Positions 34,142-45,869 of a DNA stretch of 64,000 nt are shown piece after piece (positions within the stretch are counted from its first letter, which is position 1; each line of letters starts with the position of its first letter). The translations under genes and the position numbers were made by a program. Source of the DNA: Brachypterus glaber. Lineage: Eukaryota; Arthropoda; Insecta; Coleoptera; Kateretidae. Location of the stretch: contig OY294046.1 in NCBI GenBank assembly GCA_958510825.1, positions 43,753,794 through 43,817,793 of the forward strand, written 5' to 3'. The notes below the pieces were generated by a model. It was not told where the DNA came from, did not search any database, and saw nothing but the letters and a program-made list of their open reading frames with translations.

Positions 34142-35390
34142 GTAATAAACTAAAGACCTTAAATAACAGCAGCAAATATTCGTGACGACATTTTTATATA
34201 CTTACTCTAAGATGGCTAATATTTTTTGTTAAGTCAACATGTAAATAACAAATTCGTAAAAATTATGTGCACAAAGTTAAAAATTAAAGTAACAACTAGT
34301 TGAGGTAATTTTCTTTTCTTTTCCTTTTTGTCCCAATTCTTTTACACCAAAAGCACTTCAACGTTATCGTAAATAATTAATGCACATTCCCAGGAGCGGA
34401 ATGGTCCAAGTTGACCCTGGCTCACAATTTGTGATTCACAAAGGCATACATTTGTCAGGACCTATTAAAAGCTCTAATACCCTTTGATCTACAGCATTTT
34501 GCGGATTATCATCTTTAACAGCCAAGTAAAAATGTTGATTCTCATTTGTTTCATGTTATAGTTGGCAAAATAAATATAATTTCCTATGTAAGTTTGCTGT
34601 CTTGTGTTTCAAATTCATTGTGAATCAAAATATTATTTTTACATTAAAAAAAATATATATTTTTGAAAAGCAAGAAGAAAGAACAAGAACACTTCTAAAA
34701 AGGAAAGTAAAGAATTAATCTATTGTTTTTTTTTAACAAAGCAATATAATGCAATGCTCAATAAAAGTTTTATAGTAAACGATGTGGCAGAAATGTATTT
34801 GGCAAGTTAAAACAATACTGGTTCTTACATTTAAATAAAAAATATTAATTTTAAGTATTCAGCTCAGGTAATGTAAAATTGTATTTTAATAGCTCATTAT
34901 GAATAAAAAAACTTTTATTATAATTTCCAACAAGTTTTACTTAAAAACAAAAAAAAAATATCTTTTCATCATTTGTAAGACGTTAAATGACAGTCAATTT
35001 AACCCAAATATCAATAAAGATATTACTAAAAGTAATTTTTAAAGCCTTTTTACTTAGAAAGATTTTGCTCGATGTTTATTTAAAATATTTAAACAACTGA
35101 AGGACAATCGAAACTCAACTTACCATATCACGACCAAATCAAGAATGAACCACTACTGAAAAGCGATCATATAGACCTAAAACAGACCTGAAGCTCACCT
35201 GCATCCTTAAATATGCGTTAATTTTACTAAATCAGGTTAACAAGAGTACGGGGGTTTCATAATTTTATCAGTATTATTATTACAGGTTTCCCTATATAAA
35301 CTCAAAACTACAACTTAAGAAATAAAATAAAATAAATTATTATTAATTGCTAATAAAAATATAGAGTCCATTTTTAAAACTGTTAATGTA
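34142..35390. other. AT-rich DNA, no gene recognised
   Basis: No homology, tandem repeat or terminal repeats were seen. Confidence 0.5.
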
Positions 35391-35391
35391 C

Positions 35392-36770
35392 ATTCACGTT
35401 TGAAAGGAAGTGCTGACGGCATACAGTTCGATGTCTTTCACGCTGAACTTTTAAGTTATGTTCTCTAAGGTTTATATTTTGATTCATCAAAAAAATGTTG
35501 CGAAGATCTACAGAAAAGTCGTTTTGAAAAATTCGAAAAGTGTTAATCAGACACCCTCTGTCAAACTATGTGGGAATGTTGAAAAGACTGCGACACTCTT
35601 CATATGAAGGATGGTTTCGACCATAGGGAAGTCGAGTTGCACTACGCTGCACACATTCTAACATATTAACCCCTTCCACGCCAGCCGATTTTACAAGGTA
35701 TAGGGTCCTATACCAGATTAAAATTTATATGGAAAATCCCGTATATCCAACTATGTATATTGTGGTAAATTTTGCTATACCTAAAAATAGCCATAAGTCG
35801 AAACGACGGAAAGGAAGGGGTTAATGTCCCTTACTAGGACTGGGGACCATATTGCGGAATCAAATTATAATTGAGGACGGATGTAAGTTTTGTGCAAACT
35901 TTTTTAAATAAGAATAATTTTCTCTTAGCTTGGTTGCAGATATTATTGATGTGCTCCGACCATTTTAAATCATGAGTAACAATGATGCCCAAATCGTTAT
36001 GTATTTCGACTTTTTTTAAAGGTGTGCCATTTAGTGTAAAAATATATTCAGAATTGTTTTTACCAACGTGCAGACTAAGGCATTTAAATGTATTATTATT
36101 TTACTCAAATCGAAAATAATATTTAAATCCCTTTGATTATGGTTATGGTTGGTAAGTTGATTTCCAAAAATTTTTGGGCCCTTTGCATACATATACGCTA
36201 CGCTTGACAGAAGTTTTGGTAAATCCGACGTGCAAAGAATAAATAAAATTGGACCCAATACTGAGCTTTGGGGCACTCCACTTACAACTGGATTTAGCTT
36301 GGTTTGGACTCTAAAATGTCGCTTTCCAAGAAATTTCTGTATCCATTTTAATAAAGCTCCACACATTCCAAAATGCTTTAATTTTCGAAGTAGACGCATA
36401 TGCGTCTACATGCGCATGTGGGGGACCTCATCAAAAGCTTTCATATCCAGATATATGATGTCAGTGTGACAGCCATTTTCGATAGCAGTTGTCCATTCGT
36501 AAAGGCATTAAAGCTAATTAGGTACAATTTTATTTTCAAGTAAGAAACTAGTGAGTCATTGATGATTTTTTTCATTATTTTTATCTGCACAATGTGCAGT
36601 GTACATGTCAAACTTATTTGCCTGTAGTTCTCCATGTTAAACTTTTTTATGGATGGCAACATAGCTCCTGTGGAATTAGAATCTTGCATATGAAATTCCG
36701 CATTGTTGGAAACGGGGGTTGGCCGATTTAGCCGGTCCGACCCTGAAATTTTGGTCCGACATTTTAGCAA
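35392..36770 (-). pseudogene. Decayed LINE reverse transcriptase, split by a MITE
   Basis: Minus-strand blocks in order: NYRQISLT and IMKKIINDSL (36441-36770), KLKHFGMCGALLKWI and GVPQSSVLGPILF (within 36031-36440), the catalytic box as AYMYAKG where YADD is expected, then NDLGIIVTHDLKWSEHI, AIWSP, VQRSATRLPYG and a C-terminal RIFQNDF segment. The two catalytic aspartates are lost. Frame changes occur near 36440, 36090 and 35855, and there is a stop at 35566-35568. A 151 bp TTAA MITE sits inside (35670-35820). The block order is that of CR1/RTE-like elements, unlike the other two LINEs in C-terminal detail. Confidence 0.85.
35670..35820. mobile_element. TTAA-flanked (piggyBac-type) MITE, 151 bp
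   Basis: TTAA at 35666-35669 and 35821-35824; inverted ends CCCCTTCC and GGAAGGGG. The host reverse transcriptase frame is continuous across the site when the element and one TTAA are ignored, giving independent proof of both borders. The interior has GGTATAGGGTCCTATACC, a perfect palindrome. Confidence 0.92.
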
Positions 36771-36799
36771 AAAAAAAAAACGCTTCTTTTATGCTGTCA

Positions 36800-37315
36800 A
36801 GAAAGAAAACTACAAAAGAACAATATTGTGTGGGACCTTTTGTGACCTATGACGAAAATACTAAACATTTTATATTGCATTCTAGTTTACTGCTGGGTAC
36901 ACCGCAACTACAGTTGTGATAAAATTTATATACAGCCTTTTTAATACAGGTGTCTTTAGGTTAAGTTTTCATTTAGAAAAGTTTACATAGTATAATTTTT
37001 TGTAGCAAACAATACACAATTTTTAAAGTTAAACAAAATTTTTAAGATGTTGGAAAACTGTTGGCAAATTAATTTTACACCTTGGCAAAAAGTTGGCAAA
37101 GTTACATTGAAGGGGGACAATACCACAGTAATGCATGATAATATCACTTGCACGCATGCCAAATGCCCATTGTGCATACTACCTTCTGTGGACCACCGGC
37201 TTATAGTGACTTCCAAACCAATGTTTGTAAGGCATAGATACAATTTTTGTCCAACAATTCTTTTTTTATATAGAAATTGAACAAACTATTATTTCTGCCA
37301 CCTAGTGTAATATAA
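36800..37315. other. Unassigned DNA with a scrap shared with 38190-38300
   Basis: AAGAACAATATTGTGTGGGACC and TTTTTAATACAGGTG at 36815-36955 match AAGAACAATATTATGTGCGACC and a shortened version at 38205-38255. Overlapping ORFs on both strands (36983-37280) have no homology; one contains CTHAKCPLC but nothing else like a zinc finger. Confidence 0.4.
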
Positions 37316-37317
37316 GG

Positions 37318-37573
37318 CAATTCTCCATGTCACAAGGAGAGCAGCCATACTGTGTAGACCTGGGATCCTTTGCTAAGGACCCTGAGATCATAATAGTCGG
37401 CCACAATTCTCCATGCCACAAAGAGAGCAGCCATAATGTACAGTCGGACACAAATCTCAATGTCCCATCGCATGAACTAAATAATTTGTCTTCCACAGCG
37501 GGGACTCGAACCCACGCTCTAGCCGTGACGAAGTAAATATCAAATGCTTTAACCGCCACGGCCACCACCTAAC
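37318..37573 (-). mobile_element. tRNA-derived SINE of a second family, with duplicated tail segment
   Basis: On the minus strand the head near 37573 carries a box A-like TGGCCGTGGCGG (37553-37564) and a perfect box B GGTTCGAGTCC (37502-37512). The body differs from the other SINE family. An ~86 base segment (CAATTCTCCATGYCACAARG, AGCAGCCATA on the plus strand) is tandemly repeated at 37317 and 37403. The minus ORF through it is not a gene. Confidence 0.75.
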
Positions 37574-37574
37574 C

Positions 37575-38714
37575 CTTACACCTTGGTAATATCCGCGTAA
37601 AAAAGTAGGACAGCGGTTTTTGATGATGTAAATAAACGTATATTTCTTCTTCTACTTCTAGTAATAAATCAGCTGCATGCAATGATGTAAATAGCAATTT
37701 TTGTTCGTTTTTGCAATAGGCGACGTCGATTGTCAATATATGACGGTTCTTACACATACCCTCAAATAATATACCCTGTCATATAATGAGCAACTCACTA
37801 TCAAGATGTTATGTACATCTAATACAGGATAGCCTTACTTTATTTTGCGTCAAAATTACTGTCAATCATGACATAACCTAATATTAAGAGTTCAATTAAA
37901 ATTTTTAAAATATGGGAAACATACATGGTTCGTTGCTAACTTCTTGTCCCACTTTTGTAATGAGCTTATTACTTGTACCGACAATGCAAAATACAACAAT
38001 CCTTTATACTTATATTTTGTTTTATCAAGACGTTTTAGTAATTTTTTATTTAAAGTCCTTGCTCAAAAATATTTTTTACTGTGTAGAAATTATATGAATC
38101 ATATTGTTGAAATATAAGTTCTTTCAATAAATTGATAAATTTTAAATGGTGCGCTTCAAACACTTTTTTTATTTTAAATCCCCGTTAAAGTCCGTCTTAT
38201 ACAGCTGAAAGAACAATATTATGTGCGACCTTATAAAGTTTATACAGGTGTTTTAATACCTACTTTTATTTGGCTTAAAGTTTATTTATATAGAGAGATT
38301 TGAAAAAGGAATAGAGGAAAATTCACCACTATTCAAAATTAAGTCATCACAAAATAATACAAAATTTTGAAAATGTTGTATCAAACATGTAATTCTTTCT
38401 TATGCTGAGACTTACCCCCTATTAATATTTAACGCTAGCAGCCAAGACCCCACCCCTAAAAAAAATTGGGTAACGCTACACCAGAGGGGGTCTGGTCTTC
38501 TCGCAACGCATTGTAATGCTAAGCAATAGCTCCAATGCGTTGCATTACGCATTTTAAGTATGACTCCTAAATAAATAATTTTGTTTAATAAACTAATGCA
38601 CTAAATAAATTAACACGTGGAATCATAGATGAATTTACAAATTGGAAAATAAATATTTTAATTAGCTTATACTGGGTGGTTTAAATGGATCCTCACTTTA
38701 CCAGTTTAATATCA
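37575..38714. other. AT-rich DNA, no gene recognised
   Basis: Apart from the shared scrap at 38190-38300 and GC-richer text with opposed AACGCATTG/CAATGCGTT words at 38490-38545, nothing was recognised. Confidence 0.5.
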
Positions 38715-39055
38715 ATTCAATCAATTTCAATTCAATTCAATTCAATTCAATTCAATTTATCACCTGTACTTTTTGCATGCAACACAACTGCAGAAGCCTT
38801 GATGATTTTTGGATTATTAGGATTACCAAGATCATTTAAAACTCCCACTTCTCCAGGTTTTGAATAATTTGCAAGATATCCATAATAATATTTCAATACT
38901 TTTAATTTTAGAATTCTAAAATATAAAAGTAAAAAATCGAAAGGTCCGGAAATTGCTAATCTGGATCGGCGTATTTTAAATTTATTTATTGCTGTCAGGT
39001 GCTTTATTCCAATGCTAGACATAGTTCCTTTGCGATAGAGTAAATAGTCGAAAGA
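38715..39055 (-). mobile_element. Probable LINE 3' end with (TTGAA)n tail
   Basis: A minus-strand ORF (39022-38747) runs directly into GATAAATTGAATTGAATTG, a pentanucleotide run like the tails of non-LTR elements. The peptide has no family motif that I recognise, so only the tail and its position support the call. Confidence 0.4.
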
Positions 39056-39059
39056 CTTA

Positions 39060-39845
39060 TGTCAATCAAGGACATTTACTAATTTTTCTTGACACTACCT
39101 TGCATAAATATAGGTAATGCAAAAAACTTTAATTGATGTATTGCAAAAACTAGTTCACAGGACTTTTTACATAAACCTCAAAATATCTTTTTTACAACCT
39201 ACTGATTTCCAGCACATTTACTTTTAATACTTTAACAAGTTTAACATGACAACTAGAAGCGTTGGAGTACTAAAAAGAGTAAGTAGGGTACAATATACAA
39301 AAAATTAAGCAATTTAAAATATACTATGATTTTTTTTGTGTGTAGCTATGTAGCTTTTCAAAATATGTGCCCAAATATCTGTCACGCAACAGATCCATAG
39401 AGAATGAAGTTAATTATGCCCATAAAGAAATATTTCATTCGTAATATGATAATATCAGCCTTCAAATACAAAGACGTTCTCAACGTGAAAAAACGATCTC
39501 TTATCAATTTGTTGTCGGCTACTTTGTCACAAATTTAAGTACCTTTTGTGAAATAATACCGCAATAAGCTCAAGTACGTAACACCAAAAGATAACACTTA
39601 GACTGATTCCACTTCAAATTTTTCAACGAATTAGAGTGAGAGGACCAGGAATTATGTCTGAGCGTTTGGCAAATAAGAAATTTTTCACACTTATCAGGGT
39701 TCAAATTTTTCACTCTAGATTTGAACTTAATGAAGGGATTTTATCTTAGGATTGGCTAATGTGAATAGCTTATTTTAAAATTGTTTATAATTTATGATTA
39801 TTGGAATTCTGTTCTTCCCACTCTAATTCATTATTAATTTCATAC
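39060..39845. other. AT-rich DNA, no gene recognised
   Basis: No ORF or repeat border was recognised. Confidence 0.5.
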
Positions 39846-39847
39846 TT

Positions 39848-40008
39848 ATGGGCCGAGCGTATTATATCCTGAGGTGCGTAGCATCGAGGGATATAAGAGT
39901 GCGAGGCTATAATAGTCTTCTCTACCGTGGTTTACATATTATTTTTTTCACTACTAGCACATTTATTCTTGTTATTTAAATACTTTTTTTTGTCAATAAC
40001 AAAGTAAT
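39848..40008 (+). repeat. Dispersed repeat H, copy 2
   Basis: GCCGAGCG, CGAGGGATATAAGAGTGCG, AGGCTATAATAGTCTTCTC, TACCGTGGTTTA and TCACTACTAGCACA match copy 1 (26905-27060). A family A element is inserted immediately downstream. Confidence 0.7.
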
Positions 40009-40011
40009 ATA

Positions 40012-40743
40012 CAGGGTGATCCATAACTGGCATGCCAAAATTTAAGAGGTGATTCTAGATCCAAAAATATAAAAAAAGTTCCTATAAAGGTTGGTCCGGA
40101 AATGAGCCCTAAGGGATCTACGGCCCTTTAAAATTGTAATAAAAATAAGGTTTTTAATTAATAACTCGGGTACCGTTTAAGCTAGAGCGGCGAGCTTTTG
40201 CATGTATACTAGTATTAATAAGGGCAATAAGTTTATGTTAATTTATTTTTTTAATTTATCCAGAGGCGTGCCCAGACGGACAAAATATATGAGGCTTAAA
40301 ATATTTTTGCCCCAAACTTTTCTATGTGTATGTTTTTTGGATTTGTTGTAAAAAATATAGATTTCTAGAGTAAAAATACATATAAAATATCATATAGTGT
40401 AACACTGTAGGAGCAACCGTTATCAAAAAAAAATGCAATTAAGAGGAAGTAACATTTTGTGCCACCAAAAACGTTACTTTTTAAAAGGCTATTACTCCTT
40501 TAATATTAAATTTAGGTGTTTTGGTGTATAATACTTTTTTGCTCAGTTTTAAATGAAGAATCACCCTGCAGCATTAAAATTTTATTGGTGCTTTTTTTTG
40601 TTCCCCATTCAATACGTCATCTTCGAAGGGCCGTAGCTCCCTTGGGGCTCATTTCCGGACCAACCTTTATAGAAACTTTTTTTCATATTTTTGGATGTAG
40701 AATCACCTCTTAAATTTCGGTACGCGGGTTCTGGAACAGGCTG
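40012..40743 (+). mobile_element. Family A foldback MITE, 732 bp
   Basis: CAGGGTGATCCATAACTGGC at the left; CAGGCTG at the right; TA at 40010-40011 and 40744-40745. Arms of ~130 bp carry AAGTTCCTATAAAGGTTGGT/ACCAACCTTTATAGAAACTT and TACGGCCCTT/AAGGGCCGTA. Interior words CATGTATACTAGTATTAATA and GAAGTAACATTTTGTGCCAC are shared with all other A copies. The 65-residue ORF 40516-40713 overlaps similar frames in other copies only because the DNA is repeated. Confidence 0.9.
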
Positions 40744-40958
40744 TATTTGCTGGATCTTAACTAACTGCGACAAAATAAGTAGCCTTTAAACTCCTATTTT
40801 TGAAATCAAATGAATGAATTTATTCACTAAAAGTTGATAGTTCTACTAGGTAGCGCTACCTAGCTATAGCTATGGTGTTTACATATTTTTAAAATTTGTA
40901 AAAACTTATGGATAAGTTGTTTATTTACTTAATAATGTTATATTCCATTATAATTAAT

Positions 40959-42529
40959 TTTTTTCTGTGACTTGGTTCTAAAAGGGCCAATGTCAAAATA
41001 TTTGAATGGATACACTGTCAAATATTGGGCGGTTTAGCAGTTTAACAGAATTTTTTTTATTGAAAACACACGTCGGCCCTTGTCGCTTAAAGTCTACATT
41101 ATCTCACAAGCGCTGACATTGGCTTTTTAAGTCATATACAGGGTGGGCCAAAAAAAACCGGCCACTTTTTAAACCGTTATAACTTGTTTGCCTTTTCACC
41201 GATCTATACAAAATTTGGAATGAATATGCTCAAAACATGTAAGATTCTGTAGATAATTTTAATTATTTAAAATATTATTATATTTTTCAGTAATAAAGCT
41301 TTTTCTAAAGGGGTTATTTTAAAGTAGTGGGGATAAAGCAAAATGTATAATTAAAAAAAAAATCGCCTTCATTATGTTAAGTGGCCTTTCTTTAATAGTT
41401 ATGTATATTATTCTTTTAACTTAAGATTGTATTTTATTTTTTATATTATTTTTTGGAAAGGGTACAGCTAGCAGTAAATATCATAAAAACACGGATTAAG
41501 TAGTCTTTTACTCATCTCAAATTATTTTTGACATGTCTAAAAAATAATGTCAAATTGAAAATTATTAAAAATCACGAATCATCATTTTAAATATATATTT
41601 TAAAGATGAGCAATAAATAAAAAACGAAAATATGTATTTAAATTAAAAAATTTGTAGATAAACAAGAAAAAAGTGTAGTTTTGGTCAAAACGAGAAAAAA
41701 TGCGATGAAGCATAATGTGAAATTTTGAAAATCAATAAATCAGAATATGGAACTGCAAATAGACAACCAAGATCCTGTACCTACCATAATTATATGGTTT
41801 CATATTATTTATAATTAAAACAGTGTTCAAAATAATTAATTTTATTTGCAATGAAAATATAATACTTTTTTATTTAGCCAACAGTTAAATCTTGATTTAT
41901 TTTAGCAATTTCTTGTTTTTTTTTTATGTTATGTTCATAGTAATTTTTCTGTTATTTCGTAACCAATTTCCTTGAAATATATTTACAATTCAGCTTTTAC
42001 TTTTTTCTTATTTTTTATGTAATTCGACATTTTCACAGATTTTTGGTCATTTTGAATAGTTTTTAAATTGACAGATTATTTTTTGAGAGATGTCAGATAA
42101 ATAACACGCCTACTCAATCAGTTTTTTTATCTTAAAACTTAATTTATTGCAACATGTAGCCTTTCAGAAAAATAAGAATAAAAAATAAACTTTTACTTCA
42201 AATTTAAATTTAAATATACCTACTTACCTACTGAAGAAAGGCCACTTAACATTATGAATGAGAAAAATTTTCTAATTATACATTTTGCTCTAATCCCCAC
42301 GGCTTTAAAAAAACCCCTTAGGAAATATAACAATATTTTAAATAACTAAAATTACCTACAGAATCGGACATGTTTTAAGCTTATTCATTCAAAATTTTGT
42401 ATAGATCGGTCAAAAGGCAAACAAGTTATAATGGTTTAAAAAGTGGCCGGTTTTTTTTGGCCCACCCTGTAGATCTGAAAAAAAAATATGGAAAAAGTGA
42501 CATTGGCCCTTTTAGAACAAAGCCACAGA
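40959..42529. mobile_element. Inverted-repeat element F hosting element E
   Basis: CTGTGACTTGGTTCTAAAAG with GGCCAATGTCA at 40964-40996 is repeated inverted at 42498-42529. Element E lies between. This suggests an older MITE split by E, although the target duplication of F was not identified. Confidence 0.6.
41139..42469. mobile_element. Foldback element E, 1331 bp, TA-flanked
   Basis: TA at 41137-41138 and 42470-42471. Ends CAGGGTGGGCC and GGCCCACCCTG, with AAACCGGCCACTTTTTAAAC opposing GTTTAAAAAGTGGCCGG. Arms of ~260 bp extend to GTTAAGTGGCCTTTCTT/AAGAAAGGCCACTTAAC. The middle is AT-rich without an ORF. The ~30 bp ACCGGCCACTTTTT end with a CAGGGTG start places it with the other TA-target foldbacks here. 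Confidence 0.9.
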
Positions 42530-42589
42530 TTTATAATATTTTCAGCATACAGAAGTTCTTATAACAGTCACTCAAATAATATATATAAA

Positions 42590-43020
42590 TTGCAGGTGTA
42601 CTACTATGACGTAGGTTGCCTACTTTTTTCTCGAACTTTAGAGCATCTGACTGAAGTAAGGACCCACGGAGAGTGTCTGGCAATAATTAATGTTGGTTTT
42701 TAATAACATTGTGTAAAACATATACGAAAACCAGCTGTATTACTATGACGTAGGTTAGGTATATTTTTTGGTACCTTTAGCACCCATTATCTGTAAAAGG
42801 GCCCCGCTTTCAAGCTAGCATAAACGCATACGTTCTTAACTACATACTACACATTTACTGGAAAAAATCTTAGCTGTACTAAAATGACGTAGGTCTGGCG
42901 GCTCTGGGGTCTTGCACTATTATTATGATTTTATGTGGAGATAGTCTTTATATTTTAAGCGGGCTACAAACACGCGTAAAACATTGTCGCCAAGTGAGCT
43001 GGAGAATGTACGAACCTGTT
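42590..43020. repeat. Degenerate ~140 bp tandem repeat, three units
   Basis: AGGTGTACTACTATGACGTAGG (about 42595), AGCTGTATTACTATGACGTAGG (42734) and AGCTGTACTAAAATGACGTAGG (42873) start units about 139 bases apart; the bodies are more diverged. An 84-residue plus ORF (42925-43179) begins in the third unit; its composition is less AT-biased than its neighbours, but it has no recognisable homology. Confidence 0.6.
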
Positions 43021-44690
43021 ATTACCACACTTGACGAACGCGTTTTCATCTGCAGAAAAAATATATCTTGTTTAAAATATAAAATACAAGCAGGAGACGA
43101 AATAGATTGTAGAAAGAATATTGAGGACTTATTGCATATTATAAGATACACAGGAATTTTTATTATATGTATTATTTAATTTTGGTTTTAATTAAAATTT
43201 AATGAAATATTCTATTTTGTCCAACTACCCTTACCTACTAAATATTGGTAAACTAAAGTTTCGCACTTCTAGACTTTAATAAAGGCAGAAATGAATATCA
43301 GGGTCGGAACGGATGTTTCTAAGGCAGGGGCGTCTTAACAGCACGGGCAAGTCCGGCCCCGGCCCGGGGCAGCTTAATGGTCTAAACGAGGGGAGGTCAA
43401 ACGGTCATTTCATCAAAATTTCCTTTAGGGGTAAAGGTTCTTTTTAGAGGTGAAGCTTCTTTAGCCATTCAAGTCTATCGCAAGCGTCAGACGCACACGT
43501 TTTGCCGCTGCTGTGAAATACTACCCTAAAAAGGATTTTAATTCAGTCCTACAAAAAGTCCAAACCTTGAAAAGGATCCTTTTAGTTCAGTCGTACAAAA
43601 TATTTGTGACTTTATTAATTTAAAAATAAATTCTAATAGATAGATGTATGTTTTAGCGCCATCTATTGCTAGCTGTAGAAAAATACACGTAACTCTCCCA
43701 ATCTGGAAACTAAATATTTTCAAATATTAGAATTGTGTTGGAAAAAAAAGATTAATTGAATATTAGAAAAAAAAAACAATAAATTTAATTTTGTATTTAT
43801 TTTTAATTTTAATTAAAATTGGACATAGTGTAATATTTTATTATAAACATATACATATTTTAGCTTACCACTGGAGTACAATATTCAACATTGTTCTTAT
43901 TTTACTACACAGAATTATTGTAAAATGTTTTTTCTTATCTTACATATAATAATTTTATGTTTATGATATGCTTTTTGTTTTAGCTGCTGTTTTATCCATT
44001 TTTATCTAACGTTTTTATATATTTCCATTATTTCAAATGTTGCTCTATTTTATTTAATATACCTACTTATATTTATACACAAGTAATAAAATATTGTATT
44101 TTTATTAATAAAAATAGAATTAGGTCCGAATGGAAGCAATTGATATGAGTTAAATGGAGGAATAATTCAGCATAGGATAATTATTAAACCTGCATTAAAA
44201 AAATGATTTGATTATAAAAACCAAATTAAATTAATTTATATTTTAATTGGCACGGCATATTAAATCTCTTGTGTAATCAGAAAAAACCGGTAGGTAGGTA
44301 ATTATAAAATATCTCGTTAATTAATTGCCTCTTGATCATATTTGGTATAAATGCTTTTGTTTGATTGAAAAAAAAAGCCATCTTTCAAAGAGTTTTCCCC
44401 GATATTGCTCATTAGTGCGGCATTTTAACAAGTATCAGATAGGGTTACTCCGTTCAGCGACAGCTTCCTGCCATAATAAGTGAAATACGTTGTTCCATTT
44501 CTCATGGCAACATCATAGACCTAGAGTAATTACTGTAGGGTTAAGTTTAAAAAAAGTATGGTTACGTTTGACTTGTTTTAGAGGTTATTATGTTAATCTT
44601 CAAAATGTGTCGGAGTTTAATTTTACCTTAAATAAAATACCTACTAAAACTTGACCAATTTATTAAGATTTTTTTTTGTAAATAGTGTAA
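43020..44690. other. Unassigned DNA, includes a short GC-rich island
   Basis: 43319-43375 is unusually GC-rich (AAGTCCGGCCCCGGCCCGGG). 43640-43690 shares a ~23 base word with 63270-63300. The remainder is AT-rich without genes. Confidence 0.45.
43656..43664 (-). promoter_or_regulatory. CTCF-like core (AGATGGCGC)
   Basis: The minus strand reads AGCAATAGATGGCGC. The core fits AGRKGGCRS and the surrounding bases are repeated at 63275, so it may be part of a small dispersed repeat. Confidence 0.3.
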
Positions 44691-44775
44691 TAGTAATTAT
44701 ATACCAAGGTAAAGAAGACATTTTTTTAGCCGAGAGTGCGAGGCTATAATGGTCTTCTCTAGTTATAAATTAATT
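44690..44775 (+). repeat. Dispersed repeat H, short copy 3
   Basis: AGTAATTATATACCAAGGTA, TAGCCGAG, GTGCGAGGCTATAATGGTCT. It can fold: AAGAAGAC and AGCC oppose GGCT and GTCTTCT. Another scrap of H (ATAGTAATTA, TAGCCGAGCG) is at about 63338-63370. Confidence 0.55.
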
Positions 44776-44906
44776 TTATTTTAGTATCAACTTCGTAGAG
44801 GGCCTAAAGCCTAAAAACCTCTAGTCACTCTATCTTTTTATATTTTTAAGGAGGAAGGCATGTTTTATTTGTTCAAAAATTGTCTTTAACCTTAAACAGC
44901 TTACGG

Positions 44907-45860
44907 CGCACTCATATCCCTACTCTTTTACATAATATGTACATATTATGTACTCTTTTACTTCTCTACTCGTTTATTCAACTCCGTGTATATTAATTTA
45001 ATTAGTTTTATTAGTACATACTCTATATACAGGGTGATTAATAACTGTCATGCCAAAATTTAAGAGGTTTGGTTTCTGCATGCAAAAATATCAAAAAAAG
45101 TTCCTATAAACGTTGGTCCGCAAATGAGCCCTAAGGGAGCTACGGCCCTTTAAAATTGTAATAAAAATAAGGTTTTTAATTATTAACTCTGGTACCCTTT
45201 AAGCTAGAGTGACGAGCATGTATACTTGTTTTAATAAGGGCAATAAGTTTATGTTAATTATTTTTTTTTGAATTTATCCAAAGCAAGACAGAAAAATGTA
45301 TTAGGCTTAACACATTTTTGCCCCAAACTTTTTTATGTGTACTTTTTTGAGTTTTTTGTCAAAAATATGGATTCCTTGAGTAAAAATACATCAAAAATAT
45401 TGTATAATGTAATACTGTAGAAGCAACCGTTAAAAAAAACGCAATTAAGAGGAAGTAACATTTTGTGCTACCAAAAACGTTACTTTTTAAAAGGCTATTA
45501 CTCCTTCAATATTAAATTTATGTGCAGAATACTAACCCTGCAGCATTTAAATTTTATTGATGCTTTTTTTTGTTCCCCATTTAATATGTCATCTTCGAAG
45601 GGCCGTAGTCCATTTCCGGACCAGCCTTTATAGAAACTTTTTTTCATATTTTTGGATGTAGAATCACCCCTTAAATTTTGGCATGGCAGTAACTGTTAAT
45701 CACAAGGTATGTCATAACTGACATTATCATAATATTTCTAACAAATTTAAAATTATCACATATGTACAGAGTGTACTCATAAAAATAATTAAATTTATAT
45801 AGAGTAGAGAAGTAAAAGAGTAGAGATGTAAAAGAGGAGAGAAGAGAGATGTGAGTGCGC
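44907..45860. mobile_element. Inverted-repeat element Q hosting family A
   Basis: GCGCACTCATATCCCTACTC, CTCTTTTACTTCTCTACTC and AATTTAATTA on the left are mirrored at 45770-45860 (AGAGTAGAGAAGTAAAAGAG, GATGTGAGTGCGC). A family A MITE lies between the arms. The left arm includes the perfect 20 bp palindrome CATAATATGTACATATTATG. Confidence 0.65.
45030..45707 (+). mobile_element. Family A foldback MITE, right end diverged
   Basis: It starts CAGGGTGATTAATAACTGTC (TA before it). The right end reads CAGTAACTGTTAATCACAAGG where ...CACCCTG is expected. Interior and arm words are as in other A copies. Confidence 0.85.
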
Positions 45861-45869
45861 TCAACTTGC

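Noticed and set aside
36983..37280. Overlapping ORFs on both strands, one with CTHAKCPLC
   Set aside because: Only one cysteine pair-like motif, no second half of a zinc finger, and the frame is open on both strands by composition.
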